A stretch of 64,000 nt of DNA, taken from NCBI RefSeq assembly GCF_900090045.1, contig NC_041784.1, forward strand, positions 348,501 through 412,500. The letters are read 5' to 3'. Below the pieces are notes generated by a model that was given only the letters and a program-made list of their open reading frames with translations, was not told where the DNA came from and searched no databases. The translations under genes were made by a program, and so were the position numbers. Positions 9,955 to 22,227 of this stretch are shown here, in pieces. How positions within the stretch are numbered: position 1 is the first letter of the stretch; the number at the start of each line of letters is the position of its first letter. The DNA comes from Plasmodium malariae (Eukaryota; Apicomplexa; Aconoidasida; Haemosporida; Plasmodiidae).

Positions 9955-12138
9955 ATGCTAAGAATCATCTATGTGGTATTAACTGAATGCTTCATTGGTT
10001 TACTTACCACGTACCTCCTTCACTTTGAGATTGTAGAATGCGAAAATAAATTATTTCCCATATACAAAGTACTTCCACATATAATAAGTAATACAAAACT
10101 GCTTAATACAAAGGAGCTTAATCGAAAAGCACAAAAGAAATATTTAAAGAAATATTTATTTTTATCAAAAAACTGTTTTTCAAAAATCAACGATTCAACA
10201 TCAAGTGATCCAATTTTAAAATACCACAAAGGAAATAGTGTGTCACATAGAATAAAAAATAAATGTGCTACATTTAATACGAATTATTTTTCTTTTGTCA
10301 AATTAAGGAAATTAAAAATTTTTAACAATGATGTTCATAAGGATAAATTTTTAGGAAATGATAAAAAGGAAGAAGAGGACAAAGAGAGTGATAAGAATGG
10401 GAGTGTAAAACATGTAAAACGGGATCCTTATGGAAGTGGAAAAATTAAAAAAAGTGTAATTAGTAACAAGATTGAACCGAATGAACAAGATGAAAAATGG
10501 AAAAGATATCTGCAGGACAAACGAAGGAAAGAAATACTAAAAGATTTAGGAAATAAAATGAAGAGAAAAAATAAAATAATAGGAAAAGGATATGTAAGAC
10601 AGGGTACACCAAGTACTGGTGATCATACGGGTATAGTAGGAGTACATCAAGATGTAACAAAAACTAGAAAAGCAAAGGATGAAAAAGAGTACAAAGCAGC
10701 GGACGAGGAAATGGATGCATATGGAGATAAACATGAGGAAGATGATGAAGTTGAAAATGACAACTTGGACGAGGATTATGACGACGATGACGATTACGAC
10801 GACGATGAGGATGAAGATGATGATGATGATGATGAGGATGATGAGGATGATGAGGATGAAGACAACCATTTTGATTACTTCAACGACAGGAGTTATTCCG
10901 GTCAATCGGGTCAATTGGGCCACTCGAGACAGTCAAGGGAAAGCCTTTTTACGAATTATGGAAAAAACGAAAATAAGGATAACGGTATACATTACGATGG
11001 TAGGAGAGAGAACTTTTCTTCAGGCCCCTCATCCTCATCAGGTTCATCATTTAACGAAAGCATAAACAATATTTTTACTTCAAGAAAAACGAAAGATTAC
11101 CCATTATTTTTCCCCTTAAATAATAAATCATTTGAAAACAGTAACAACAAATATTTCGATAAGATATGTAGTATACCCCCGAATGAATTGATTAACCGCT
11201 TTTTTGAAAATACGTCAGAAAGAGTTAAAGATGCTGTAAAAAATATAATATTTAATATTATAGGAAATATTCAAAAGTACACTATTGAAACTTCTATTTT
11301 AATTACATATGATAAATTGTATAATTTCCTTTTACAAATTATCTTAACAGGATATATGATAAAAAATGCTGATTATAGATTAAGTTTAAATGAGTCTCTT
11401 TATGACCAAAATAATATTATAAATAAAAAAGAAGAAGACATTTATAATCTCAAAAAATCCTTTTATTCCTTATTTGCTGATAGCTATAAAAAAAATAGAG
11501 AAGAAACATTAAATTCAAGTGAAGTAAATAGTAAAAACAGTTATACTCATCATGTAAGTGGTCAAGAGATGGATGTAAAGGGCATGCCTCAACGTGATAG
11601 CAGTGAAAGGGAAACTTCTCTTTACTATAATAAGGACTCCTCCGATGGGAGTACCAGCACGTATGACGAAGCGAGTGGAACACATGGCCAGGCTAAAACT
11701 ACAATTAATTTAAACAATCAATATTACACAAAATGTAAGAAAATGGAGAATGATGATTTTCCTATAATCAATACAAAAAACTATATAAATTTTTTAAGAA
11801 AAAAAGTTAACTCTTTAGAAAACCAGTTGAAAATGTTAAAAGAAAATAAAAATGTTTTAAGTGATGATTTGCTTTCATATATCAAGTCTCTAACTGATAT
11901 TCAACTACGCTCATTAACAGATAATATAGGAGCATTAGTATTAGATGCTACAAAAAAAATTGTAGAATTAGTAATTCAAGGTATGACATTAAATATTAAT
12001 AAAAATTTATCTAACGAACTTATATATATTAGTGGTTCAGTATTAACTTACATTTGTTTCTGGCAATTAATTATTGGCTATACATTGCGAGAAATGGAAA
12101 TAAGAGATGAACTCTCCGACTACCTAAAGGGAAATTAA
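9955..12138 (+). CDS. Secreted, probably apicoplast-targeted protein with two DUF760-like domains
   Basis: Single exon, 727 aa. Residues 1-28 are hydrophobic (MLRIIYVVLTECFIGLLTTY...) and fit a signal peptide or anchor. A Lys/Asn-rich, acid-poor stretch follows that resembles an apicoplast transit peptide. Residues about 261-304 are almost pure Asp/Glu, followed by a Ser-rich linker. Two related helical blocks remain. At about 423-482 is RVKDAVKNIIFNIIG...LTGYMIKNADYRLSLNESL; at about 639-722 is LLSYIKSLTDIQLRSLTDNIG...IIGYTLREMEIRDELSDYL. The GYM-x-N-A-x-YRLSLE and GY-x-R-x-x-E-x-R patterns match my knowledge of DUF760, a family of plant, algal and cyanobacterial plastid proteins. Biochemical function is unknown. 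The plastid link is inferred from the family and the bipartite-like leader. Confidence 0.8.
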   Translation: MLRIIYVVLTECFIGLLTTYLLHFEIVECENKLFPIYKVLPHIISNTKLLNTKELNRKAQKKYLKKYLFLSKNCFSKINDSTSSDPILKYHKGNSVSHRIKNKCATFNTNYFSFVKLRKLKIFNNDVHKDKFLGNDKKEEEDKESDKNGSVKHVKRDPYGSGKIKKSVISNKIEPNEQDEKWKRYLQDKRRKEILKDLGNKMKRKNKIIGKGYVRQGTPSTGDHTGIVGVHQDVTKTRKAKDEKEYKAADEEMDAYGDKHEEDDEVENDNLDEDYDDDDDYDDDEDEDDDDDDEDDEDDEDEDNHFDYFNDRSYSGQSGQLGHSRQSRESLFTNYGKNENKDNGIHYDGRRENFSSGPSSSSGSSFNESINNIFTSRKTKDYPLFFPLNNKSFENSNNKYFDKICSIPPNELINRFFENTSERVKDAVKNIIFNIIGNIQKYTIETSILITYDKLYNFLLQIILTGYMIKNADYRLSLNESLYDQNNIINKKEEDIYNLKKSFYSLFADSYKKNREETLNSSEVNSKNSYTHHVSGQEMDVKGMPQRDSSERETSLYYNKDSSDGSTSTYDEASGTHGQAKTTINLNNQYYTKCKKMENDDFPIINTKNYINFLRKKVNSLENQLKMLKENKNVLSDDLLSYIKSLTDIQLRSLTDNIGALVLDATKKIVELVIQGMTLNINKNLSNELIYISGSVLTYICFWQLIIGYTLREMEIRDELSDYLKGN

Positions 12139-14825
12139 TACCTCAGAGCTTTATTAATTTTTTTTTTTTTTTTTTATATTGTAGAAGCTTTTTTAACATC
12201 TTATTCATGAAACATAACCTTTGCATGTATATGTGCATAGAAGCATATAAAACAGTATAGTTTTTTTGTGTTTTTTTTTATTTTTTTAAATATATATGCA
12301 CACATTGAGACAAGTTTTGTTTTTGCATTTTTGTTGTTATTTTTACTTATGCATATATGTGTACATATACATACCTTTGCATGTGTATATGTACATTCGG
12401 ATTAACCCCCAACATTATGGCAAATATAAAATGACAGTTGTAAGAACTTCCTTCCATATGTTTTTAATACATTACAAAAACTGCGTAGTCCATATAACAT
12501 ATCATATTATTTTACTTGATTTATTTTTTTTTTTTTTTTTTTTACATAAGGGAAAGTTCCACCATTTTTGATCATTCTTCAAGGTCATTATAATTCATCT
12601 TTGATAGATATTCTGAATTTATAATTTCCCTTTTTGGGTTATTTTGTAAGTTGATAAAACACATTATACTGTAATAAATGTGTTTTCTGAATTTATATGT
12701 TCTCTTAATTTTACCTGCACAATTAATGTATGATAGTTTTTTAATGTGTCATTTTATTTTATGTACAATAGTTAAACAATAAACCTTAGTAGAACCACAC
12801 ATTAGAGTTTGGTTTTCCATAGTTTTAATTTCTCATTCGTAGTGTTCACTTTTTTGCGTGCATGTTTACAAATTTACATATGTGCATGCGCGCATATATA
12901 TGTATATTATTTTTATTCTTATTTTTTTTTTCGACAAAAGGGCTACTATCTCATACAATGAAACATTTTTGTATTTTATAGGGTGTCTTACACAAATTTA
13001 TTTTTGTAGAATATATTGTCAACCCAAATGCGCTAATTTAAAAAAAAAAAAAATGTTGGTATGAAAAATTTCCTATTTTTTATTTATTTTTTTTTTTTCT
13101 CATTATATATTTTTCCTTAAATATTCAACACAGATTAATGCTCAAATTAAAATTTCCCTTCTTTATTTTACTATGTGTTATCCTTATTCTTATGTACACT
13201 GTAATAGCGACATAATTGCCCAGACGTTAATAAAAGGTGCATTTTTCCTTTTACTTATTATGTACACTATGAACATATAAGTATACAAATGTATATATAC
13301 ATATATATGTACTTATATGCTAATAATGCACATTTCATGTGAAGACACATCTAAATCAAAACGGTGTTATTAAAAGCCTTGATATTACAATTATGCAAAA
13401 ACAAACTGATTGATTTATAATTTATATTACGTAAAAGAATTAAATCAGGTATATATAAATTAAAAAAAAAAAAAAAAAAAAAATTGGCGATATATATATC
13501 AGCGGATACGAAGCCGTTAAATATGTTCAGAGTAAACAAATCATTTTGTGAATTTACATTACATCATATACATTCTTACACAAAATTATATATGTATAAA
13601 AGTATATATTCCTAAATGGCATTCTTATAATATGCAAAAAGAGAATAGGTGATAAGATGTCCACATTTTTTTTAAATAAATTTATATTTCACATTTTGCT
13701 GAAATAACAAACCACATGAACAAGTCAGAATTCTAAGTAAAAAAAGCTGTATTTTGAATTATGAAATGACTAATAAAAAAAAAAAAAGAAATTAAACAAT
13801 TAAACAATTAAACAATTAAACAATTAAACAATTAAACAATTGAACAATTAATCAAGTAAACAATTAATCAAGTAAACAGTTAATCAAGTAAACAGTTAAT
13901 CAAGTAAACAATAATAAAACAGTAATCTTAAAAACGAGTTACATTCATTTAATAAAAATGTCTATTATTAAACTTATGTACGAACATATATGCAACTACT
14001 TACTATTGTTATATTTTTATTAATTACACTACATTTTTTTTTCTTTTTTTCTTATGTATATTAATAATTGATAATTTTCAGAAGCGATATAAATAACCGA
14101 GAAGAAAACGAATATGTTCATACTATATTATCATTTAAATAATACATTCATTTGAATGCTTAAAGTTTCTTGTAACAGTTCAATTTATTTTGTCACTTTC
14201 CCTTATTCTTTGCATATCTATTTTTTTTAATTCTCAAATTCTATGGAATATTATTCAAACTTATCTATTTGAACTATTTAAGGAGGAGAACATAAATAAA
14301 AATATAAACGAATGATAGGAAGCAAAAGAAAATTTTATTGTATTCTAGTTATTTTATAATGCTGCAACAGTCTATCATTCAAAAAAAATATTTTAACTTA
14401 ATAAATAAATAAATTCATAAAAAAAAAAAGCAGAAACGAAAATGTAAATAAATAAAAAGCCTCAAAAAGTAGACGTTAAATTACAGTGTTTATTTGTGTA
14501 TATATATATATATATGAATGTATTATGGACTATTAAAAATAAAACATTAAAATAGAAAGCAGTACCCAATTTACTGCTTTCGCTTTTATTAAGTGATTAC
14601 TATTGTATTCATTTTATTGACAACTGCTTTATGCGCATAAAACTTTCATTCCGCTCATTCAGTGCAAAAATAACATGCCTTCTTCTACCATTTCCCCTTA
14701 TCTTTTTTTTTTTTTTTTTTTTGTTATTGTTGTTTACAATTAGCATTAATACTATCGTATTTGCTTGAATTGCTGCATGTGTATAGTACAAATTTCCTAA
14801 TTATTTCACACCTATGTGTTTTCTT
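12139..14825. other. Gene-poor intergenic stretch
   Basis: About 2.7 kb with no reading frame I can support. It holds T-tracts (about 12522-12543, 13090-13100), A-tracts (about 13461-13483), ATATGTATATA microsatellite patches and the 10-bp repeat block near 13790-13915. The short frames here are dominated by homopolymers and transmembrane-like Phe/Tyr runs, typical of non-coding Plasmodium DNA. Confidence 0.45.
13789..13915. repeat. AATTAAACAATTAAAC-type tandem repeat
   Basis: Around seven copies of a 10-bp unit (CAATTAAACA), passing into four copies of a related 16-18 bp unit (AATCAAGTAAACAGTT/ATT). The second unit looks like a diverged form of the first that then amplified. It lies in the gene-poor region with no coding content. 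Confidence 0.85.
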
Positions 14826-15347
14826 TTATTTTTTATTTCCAGTACAGTAGTGTTTATTTATCGAGACAATATCCTTTAACCTATCGATTTGTCCCGTCAA
14901 ATATATATTCAGTTGCTCACACGTTGCTATACATACTTCTAATTTTCTGAATAAATGCACAAATTTTTTATGTTCAAAAAGATAATAATAATGCGGTACT
15001 GTACTGTTATTGGACATAACAAATGTTCTTCTGATAATATGTTTAAGATTCTTTAATGCTTTACAATCAATTATGAATGTAATAATTATATGTAAAAGGT
15101 CATATTGAATAATGTCCAATGTATCAGCATGACTTATAGACTCATTCATATTGTTTAGTTTATTATTTACAAAAAAAAACTTATACTGAAGATCATAAAG
15201 AGATATAACTAAATTATTAATTACATTACGAAAGAGTTTATTCCTATTAGAAATCCTTTCATCATTCAAAGTATAATCCATTTCTTCTTTTATAACTATA
15301 TGACAAAAGCAAATTATTGCTTTATTAATGCTTTGTAAAAAATACAT
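14826..15347 (-). CDS. Doubtful ORF of 173 aa, possible exon of an unrecognised gene
   Basis: The only frame in the 12.1-18.1 kb stretch with mixed amino-acid composition and without homopolymer character. The translation is rich in Leu/Ile/Asn/His with helix-like spacing (for example NVINNLVISLYDLQYKFFFV and ITGQIDRLKDIV-like heptads near the C-terminus) and contains four Cys in its second half. The first ATG gives 173 aa; an internal ATG (EEMDYTLNDERI) would give about 150. I do not recognise a family. It could be one exon of a split gene, but flanking splice sites with compatible phase and coding exons were not convincing. It could also be a chance frame. Confidence 0.4.
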   Translation of the reverse strand: MYFLQSINKAIICFCHIVIKEEMDYTLNDERISNRNKLFRNVINNLVISLYDLQYKFFFVNNKLNNMNESISHADTLDIIQYDLLHIIITFIIDCKALKNLKHIIRRTFVMSNNSTVPHYYYLFEHKKFVHLFRKLEVCIATCEQLNIYLTGQIDRLKDIVSINKHYCTGNKK

Positions 15348-18103
15348 ATAATATACATATATATATATATATATGCATATATTTTAGTACAATATATTAG
15401 AAGTAGGTTTATACACAAAATATGTGAAAATGCATCTACCAAACTGTAAGGAAAATTTTTTTTTTAAAATAATAATTAATGTAGTGTTGCTCTTCTTTTA
15501 CGGTTCAAGTATATTGTGTAATGTATATTTTTATACATTTTTTGAGTAAATAAAAAAATTGTATATAAATTGTATACGAATTGTATACGAATTGTATATG
15601 AATTGTGTAAATATAATACTAAAAAGAGATGTAGATTCAAAATTATGCAATTTTAATATATAAGTACATGTGTTCCGTTTTAATACAAATACCATATATT
15701 ACATCGTTTAATTACATAATGCACAAATTTATTAATATTTTTGTAGATAGTATTTTACATCTTTAAAAGATAAAGTGTATATATAGTAGAATAACAAAAT
15801 TTAAAGTAATGTTAAGATAGGCTGAATGATGAATTACACATACTGTGTAAAGGGTATGGATTGTATCTAAATTGACCCTAAAATAAAAAATGCTTACACA
15901 AAAAGAATAAACACATTTAAGTGTATAAACATAAGCACTACAAGTAACCAATTTTTTTTTTTTTTTTTTTAAGGTGATCCTATTTTCTTAACTTTTGTTA
16001 ATCTTTAAACAAACGCCAAATTTAAAAATAATATAAAATTTTAAAGGAAACAGGTTACTTCAAAAAAATTTTCCACGCAAAAAAATGAAGCTTAAAAAAT
16101 TTACATACTCTACACATCCTTATCATGTTGTATGATAAATATAATGTATACTTTTTCTTAAAAGTGTTTTGTGGAAATACTATTTTTCGCTTAAAAATAA
16201 GAGAAGAAAAAGGCAAAAATGAGAAAAAAAGAGAACAAATGGGAAAGAAACGTGTAGAAACGAGAAGAAATGAGAAGAAATGAGAAGGAAAGAGAAGGAA
16301 AGAGAAGAGAAAAAAATAAAGAAAAAAAAATAAAGAAAAAAAAATAAAGAAAAAAAAATAAAGAAAAAAAAATAAGGAGAAAAAAATAAAGAAAAAGAAA
16401 TTCCATTACAAATATTTGTTCATGATCTTAATACTTAATAAAAAAAAAAGTTCAAAAAAAAAAAAAAAAAAAAGCTGCTACCTCTAGTTGAGATTATTCA
16501 AACATGAACAGGAAAAAACAAATTGGTTGATGATAGTTCGTTTTCTTTTATACATATATATATATGAGTACATTTGTAAAGACATAATTTCCTTAAAATA
16601 ATATAAAAAAAGCGAATTTATTGGATAATTATCATTAGTTCAGTGTGCTTTGTGTTCCAACTACTTCAGAAATAAAAAAATACATGAGCAAGCCGTAACA
16701 CAGCGTACAAAATCTATCTCTTTAGGCTATGAATAATAGAGGATTATGAAAAAAAAAAAAACATATGGCTAGTATTAGCAGTTGTGCAAGTACCAAAAAT
16801 GCACAGATAAAAATAAAAATTTGGTGCTTTTAAGTTCGTCTTCCCACATTTTTACTTAAAATAAAATATGCATATAATGTCTTCCTACGTATATGTTTAT
16901 ATAAAATGGCTAATAAGTCCAAAGTTTATTGACCTAAAGAAATATTCGCACATACATAATTTACTTGTATAGAAAAAATTATTTTGCACATATAGCTATA
17001 TAAAAAAAAAATTCTGAACAAGTCATAAGTTTTCACAAAATATTTCGTTCTCGATTAATACAACTCTTATATAAGAGAGAAAAAAAAAAATTCTTTGTGC
17101 CTTCAAAAACAATATATCCTATTATGTGTTTATAAATAAAGCGAATTTGTTAGTGTTTGCATTATCGCTATTTTATTTTTTAACATATTAAATAAATTAG
17201 TAGCTTACAATATTGCAGTACAGAATACGAGATGTGTATTTTCATATATATATTCACGCACATACATGCAATTTCTTTTTATTCAAAAAAAAGACGAAGC
17301 GGCAGAACAACGAAACAACAAAAAGACAAAAAGATATCACATAAAAAAACAGTCTCTTCAATTTAATCCAAATATAGTATTAACTGAATTGACCTATACA
17401 TATGAACAAATATAGACTTGCTTCCCCCATAAAATATAATAATTAAAATATGTTATTCCCAAGAATAACAATACTTTGAACTTTGAAAATTAACACAAAA
17501 CTATGAAAAGGGAATGACCTTATGCATTCTTCCTCCGCTGTTCATGTTTTAATAACGTATCTTCTAACAAAGATATAATATTGCAACGAATTTTGCTTCT
17601 TTTACTTTTTTCTCACTTGTTTTGTGTGTTTTGTATGTTTAGACCATTTTGTGCGTTTTGTACACTTTGCATCTTTTGTTCTTTTTTTTTTCTTTTTAAA
17701 TGTACATGTTTGAAAACATTTATTAAGGCTTAATCATTCGAATTACTACAAAGTGGTAAGTTAAATGAATCAAATTGTATATGAATGAAAAGAAAAAATA
17801 TATTGTCATATAAAAATGGGTAAAAAAATAAAATAAACACATAATAAAATTTTCCCATAATTTATAATAAAGTCTTCAAATCACAATTAATTATAACAGA
17901 AAAATGTACAATTTTTATGAAAACAAAATAAAAATAACAAATTTGAAAGATTTCTCTGTCCAATTAATGAAATCTATAAGTTTTTTTTTTTTTTTTTTTT
18001 TCGGGGTTATTTGTATGCTAATTTGTCCCTGCATTTAACACTTTTTGCATATTCTAAAGATATGTTAGAAATATCCCAGAATCAAGAGAAAGATATTGTA
18101 TTA
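15348..18103. other. Gene-poor 3' flank of the PRP39-like gene
   Basis: About 2.75 kb of A+T-rich sequence with no supported gene. It includes a small GTATACGAATT (11-bp) repeat near 15558-15610, a purine-rich GAGAAGAAAT/AATAAAGAAAAAAA tract near 16190-16400, A-tracts near 16453-16473 and T-tracts near 15951-15970 and 17981-18001. Part must be the 3' UTR of the minus-strand gene ending at 18104. Confidence 0.4.
16196..16402. repeat. Purine-only strand with GAGAAGAAAT and AATAAAGAAAAAAA repeats
   Basis: About 200 bp in which the plus strand is almost entirely A and G. The first half is built from GAGAAGAAAT/GAGAAGGAAA units, and the second from about five copies of AATAAAGAAAAAAA. The homopurine character explains the Phe/Leu/Ser frame on the opposite strand. 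No gene. Confidence 0.8.
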
Positions 18104-18667
18104 TTAACTGTTTAGTTCATTTTTAATTTGTATAATTTCCTTTACTGGTATAGGCTCATAGGGAAATTTCTTCAGCGTTGGTATTGTCAAATTTTGCAAG
18201 GAAGTAATTAAGTAATCAATTGAACTGTCCGATAGTCTTACACTTGAATTTTCTTCTGGTAATATACTCAAAAAGTCATTTATTATATTTGGCATGGTGA
18301 TATATTCCCTCTTAAAAAAATATTCATTATCGTCACTATTGTTCTTTCTATTTGAAATGCTAATATAATTTGGATTTTCATTCCAACAAATATTTCTTTC
18401 AACACGTTTCTTCTTTTTTCTTTCATCTTCTAAAATCTGATAGTTTTCAAAAGGTTTATATAAAGACATCATCTTTAAATCAGGCCTAATGATGTAATTA
18501 AATGGGGTGTTATTATTACCATCCTTTTTCTCTTCGATTTTCTTTTTTTCTATACTCTTTATACTTGCATTATTGTTGTTACTTAATTTCTTTTTTTTTT
18601 TTACATAGCTCCGAGAATCCAAAAAATTGAAGGAGTCATAGGTTGACTGAATTAGGCCTTTTTTTAT

Positions 18668-18705
<38 letters not shown>

Positions 18706-20233
18706 TTCCCACTTTTCTCCTTCAAAATTGGTAGTACCATCGAATTCATTTTTAATTATATCCTTACTATCGTTATATTTTATCTCTTCATCCTTTTTAA
18801 TGACTTGGTTAAACTTGTTCACACCATCTCCGTTTATATTTTTTTTGTGCGATTGTTCATTCTGTGAAATAGGTACTTTCTTTTCCTTGTCTTCTTGGTC
18901 ATCCGCCATTTCCATCTCTTCATATTCTTCCACTTCTTCCTCCTCTCCTCCTATTTTCTTTTCCTTTTTTCTCTTTTCTGTTTCGTAGTCACCATGCGGC
19001 ATCAGCTCTAGGAACATATCTGTTCTGTTAACATCAAAAAGGGAGAAAGTTTTTTTTAAAGACACACCACCAAATAATTGCGAATTAATTAAATTTATTT
19101 TAAACTGTAAGCTGTCTATATCATTTTTTTTTAAGTTTTCAAGATAACCCTTACAAAGTATATCCGTAATACTAGTATTTTCTATTATCATATTTTCATT
19201 ATTGGTAGATGCATTTACAAAATCGAGTAGAACATTTTTATTTTCTTCCATGTTATAACCTGAATCATATTTTAATTTTGTTTCATAAAGTTTATTTAAG
19301 TTTCTCATATCCCCATATAGTATCTCCAGCTGTATTAACAAATTCCATATTTTTTCACATGCTTTATTTTTTTTTTTCAATAATAGAATATAATTGTACT
19401 CGAATTGGTTATATTCATTTTGTCCTGACTTTGATTTTACATTTTTCTTGTTTGATATATTAATACCCTTATCATACTGTTCATAAAAATTTACATAAAA
19501 ATTATGTATAAATTTATAAATTAACGACCTAATATTATCAATATTTCCTTTTTCTAATAAGAATTTTATATAATATAAAAGGAAACATTTCTTGGATGAA
19601 TATTTTTTATACCCTTCATTCATAATATATATAGCTCTTTTTTCATTATTTAAAATTCTTCTTTCCATATTAGCACAATAATAATACATATACTGTGAAC
19701 ATTTATCATCATTTATAATTATACCCACATAATATCTCCATATAGTTTCATCATAATTTCTCTTAACAAAATTTAAAAAATGTGTATACACAAAATCTCT
19801 TCTCCTTTTTTTGTTTATATGAATATATTTTATAAAATAATTTTTTCTTTCTTCTATTTTTTCATAATCATTTTGGTTAAATCTTCTTCTTATATCTTCG
19901 TCATCTTTAGCAGATGGTTCTTTCAACATGTCTTCCATGAAATCTTCTGGTAATTCTTTTACATTCCTGTTGTTTTCATAATATGTAGTATAACCATTCT
20001 CACAATGTGTTACGTAAGAAATATCATTTTGGTCCCTATCTGAGCAATTAGTTTTAACTCTTTTAGGTTCATTTTCTTCAGCCCCATTTGCAGCGTCATT
20101 TTTGACCCCATTTTTGGTCTCATTTTTCTCCCTACATTGTCTTTCAGTCTTTTTTCTTTTATTCCTCGTGTTGTCTAAACCTTCATAGGGGAACATATTA
20201 AATTTGTTTTTAGAATACAAAAAGGGGAGTGAA

Positions 20234-20264
<31 letters not shown>

Positions 20265-22227
20265 AAACCTCCTCAAGCATAAGTTGGTATAAAAAATGGG
20301 CTTGGTTTATTAAAGAATGTCTTTCAAAAAAGAATGCAAAATTTAATTTTAGCAATTCATCAAAAGGAAGATATACTTCTATTGCTTCTCTCATCACCCT
20401 AATACCATAGTCATATTTTTTATTTAATAATAAAAATTGAAAATAAGAAAACCATAAGTCAGCATTAAATTGTAGATGTATTAAGGCCTGTTCATAAACA
20501 TACATTATTCTTTTACATGCTAATGACAATTTTAATTTTAATGGATTGGTTTTTTCAAAATTAATTATTTTCATCCATTTTGAGAGTACTGTGGTATTCT
20601 CTATTTTATACTTAGCATTAATAGGAATAATTATTTTAAATTTTTTATCATAATTTACTTCTTTATACATATTACATAATTCTTTATATGCATTTTTTGA
20701 ATTTAAATACTGGCTATTATATGTAGATATGGAGCCGTTTGTGAAACTGTCATTTGTGGTTTTTTCATATGAGCAAAAGCATTTCCATACCTTGTCCAAA
20801 TATTTTGTAGTGTTATTAAGCCAACAATGGTAAAATTTTCTTAATTTGTCATCACTCGTGTAATATTCAATGTATGTAATCTTTATACTCTTATCAGGTA
20901 TGTACGATTTAAAAATGCTCTGTTCCTTTTCGGATGGGAACAGGGGGCCCTCGCCACAGTCATTAGTATTCCCACTGTAATGGTAGTAATACGCATTATT
21001 ATTACTATTACTGTTATTATTACTATTACTGTTATTATTACTGTTACTATTATTATTATTATTATTATTATTATTGTTATTATTACTATTACTGTTATTA
21101 TTACTATTACTGTTATTATTACTATTACTGTTATTATTACTATTACTGTTATTATTACTATTACTATTACGATTACTATTACGATTACTACTGTAGTTAT
21201 TACCACCTCTATTGCTATTATTTCTTCCATTAATACCGCTTCTATTCCTACCACTCTCATTCTTAAAAGGATAGTGCAATAAATTCTGAACATCGTTATT
21301 TAGTAAATGATTCGTGTTATATATTTTTATTAATATGTATAACAATTCGACCCATATCGTTCCTGATTTTATGTCAGTCCCCACATATTTAAGTCCTTCA
21401 AAGAGAAAACTTATATACTCATGAATAGAAGAAGTATGATATGCAAAATATAAAAAGGAACAAAATAACCTAATATCATATATATTGCAATCAATACATC
21501 GACGATATATTTTATACGCTTCCTTATATTCTTTTTTTTTTATTTTCAACTCTGCGTATCTGGTCCAATATAAAGTACACCTCGGGAACACGAGCAAAAA
21601 TTGTTCATACACTTCTTCCCTTTCGTATAATTCTAAAATCCTGTACCATCTATTTAGGTGTACAGGATTTAGCCGTAAAAAATACAGCTCCTCTTTGTAC
21701 CCATCCGCACTTTGAGAACAACTGGGCAAATTCTGCTCCTTATTCGGGTTTTGCATATCATCTCTTTGTTCCAAACGGTCGTTTAACCCCCCTTTATCGT
21801 CATTTACATGCTTCACATCGCTACCCTGCTTTACATCATTTCCCTGCTTCACATCATTGCCCTGCTTCATATCATTGCCCTGCTTCATATCATTACCCTG
21901 CTTCATATCATTGCCCTGCTTCATATCATTGCCCTGCATCACATCGCTACCCTGATTCACATCGCTACCCTGATTCACATCATTGCCCTGCTTCATATCA
22001 CCGCCCTGCTTCATATCATTACCCTGCTTTTCATCACCCCCAAGTCCTTCCCTCATCTTGCTTTCCATAACCTCCAACACATACTCCTCTACATTGAAAT
22101 CTTTGTAAATCTCTTTTGTCCTCTCTTCAACTTTCAAGTGCGTTACGAACAGCTGTTTCGCTGTAACCAGTTCGTCGTTATTCTCATTATCCTTTAAGTC
22201 ATTACTTAGCATCCCACTTCTGATCAT
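18104..22227 (-). CDS. PRP39: PRP39-like HAT-repeat pre-mRNA splicing factor, frame split at a homopolymer
   Basis: U1 snRNP-associated splicing factor family, nuclear. The main frame (22227..18664, 1187 aa) has HAT repeats: NPVHLNRWYRILELYERE, EQFLLVFPRCTLYWTRYAEL, EYKEAYKIYRRCI (about residues 185-290) and, further on, a second set (ADLWFSYFQFLL; ETIWRYYVGIIIND; SKKCFLLYYIKFLLE). Early on it carries about a dozen QGND(M/V)K hexapeptides, then an Asn/Ser tract (about 341-414) and a poly-Lys run (about 655). It stops just after a 34-base A-tract (T on the plus strand, 18671-18704). Immediately downstream another frame (to 18104) continues for 190+ residues with coding composition, ending PTLKKFPYEPIPVKEIIQIK. 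I read this as one gene of about 1380 aa whose frame is broken by homopolymer length: one more A, or two fewer, would join the halves. An assembly error is most likely; an intron is less likely because no pyrimidine-rich acceptor is visible. Confidence 0.85.
20985..21205. repeat. Asn/Ser-coding repeat within PRP39
   Basis: Imperfect ATTATTACTATTACTGTT units on the plus strand (about a dozen), encoding Asn-Asn-Ser-Asn-Ser on the gene strand. Typical Plasmodium Asn low-complexity insert between HAT repeats; it also leaves spurious frames on both strands. Confidence 0.9.
21806..22025. repeat. 18-bp in-frame repeat within PRP39 (QGND-M/V-K)
   Basis: About twelve copies of an 18-bp unit (plus strand CCCTGCTTCATATCATTG and variants) encoding the hexapeptide QGNDMK or QGNDVK on the gene strand. 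It sits N-terminal to the HAT domain (about residues 68-140) and is probably a disordered, length-variable spacer. Confidence 0.92.

Noticed and set aside
14609..14791. Minus-strand frame with NGRRRHVIFALNERNESFMR, possibly a further exon of the 173-codon ORF.
   Set aside because: It is preceded by a coding-strand A-tract rather than a T-rich acceptor, and most of its length is poly-Lys.
15763..15951. Minus-strand frame RVNLDTIHTLYTVCVIHHSAY as an upstream exon of the same ORF.
   Set aside because: The composition is hydrophobic and splice sites with matching phase were not found.
12139..18103. Centromere within the gene-poor gap.
   Set aside because: Plasmodium centromeres are a few kilobases of over about 95% A+T with core repeats. 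This stretch has many G/C-containing words and no such core.
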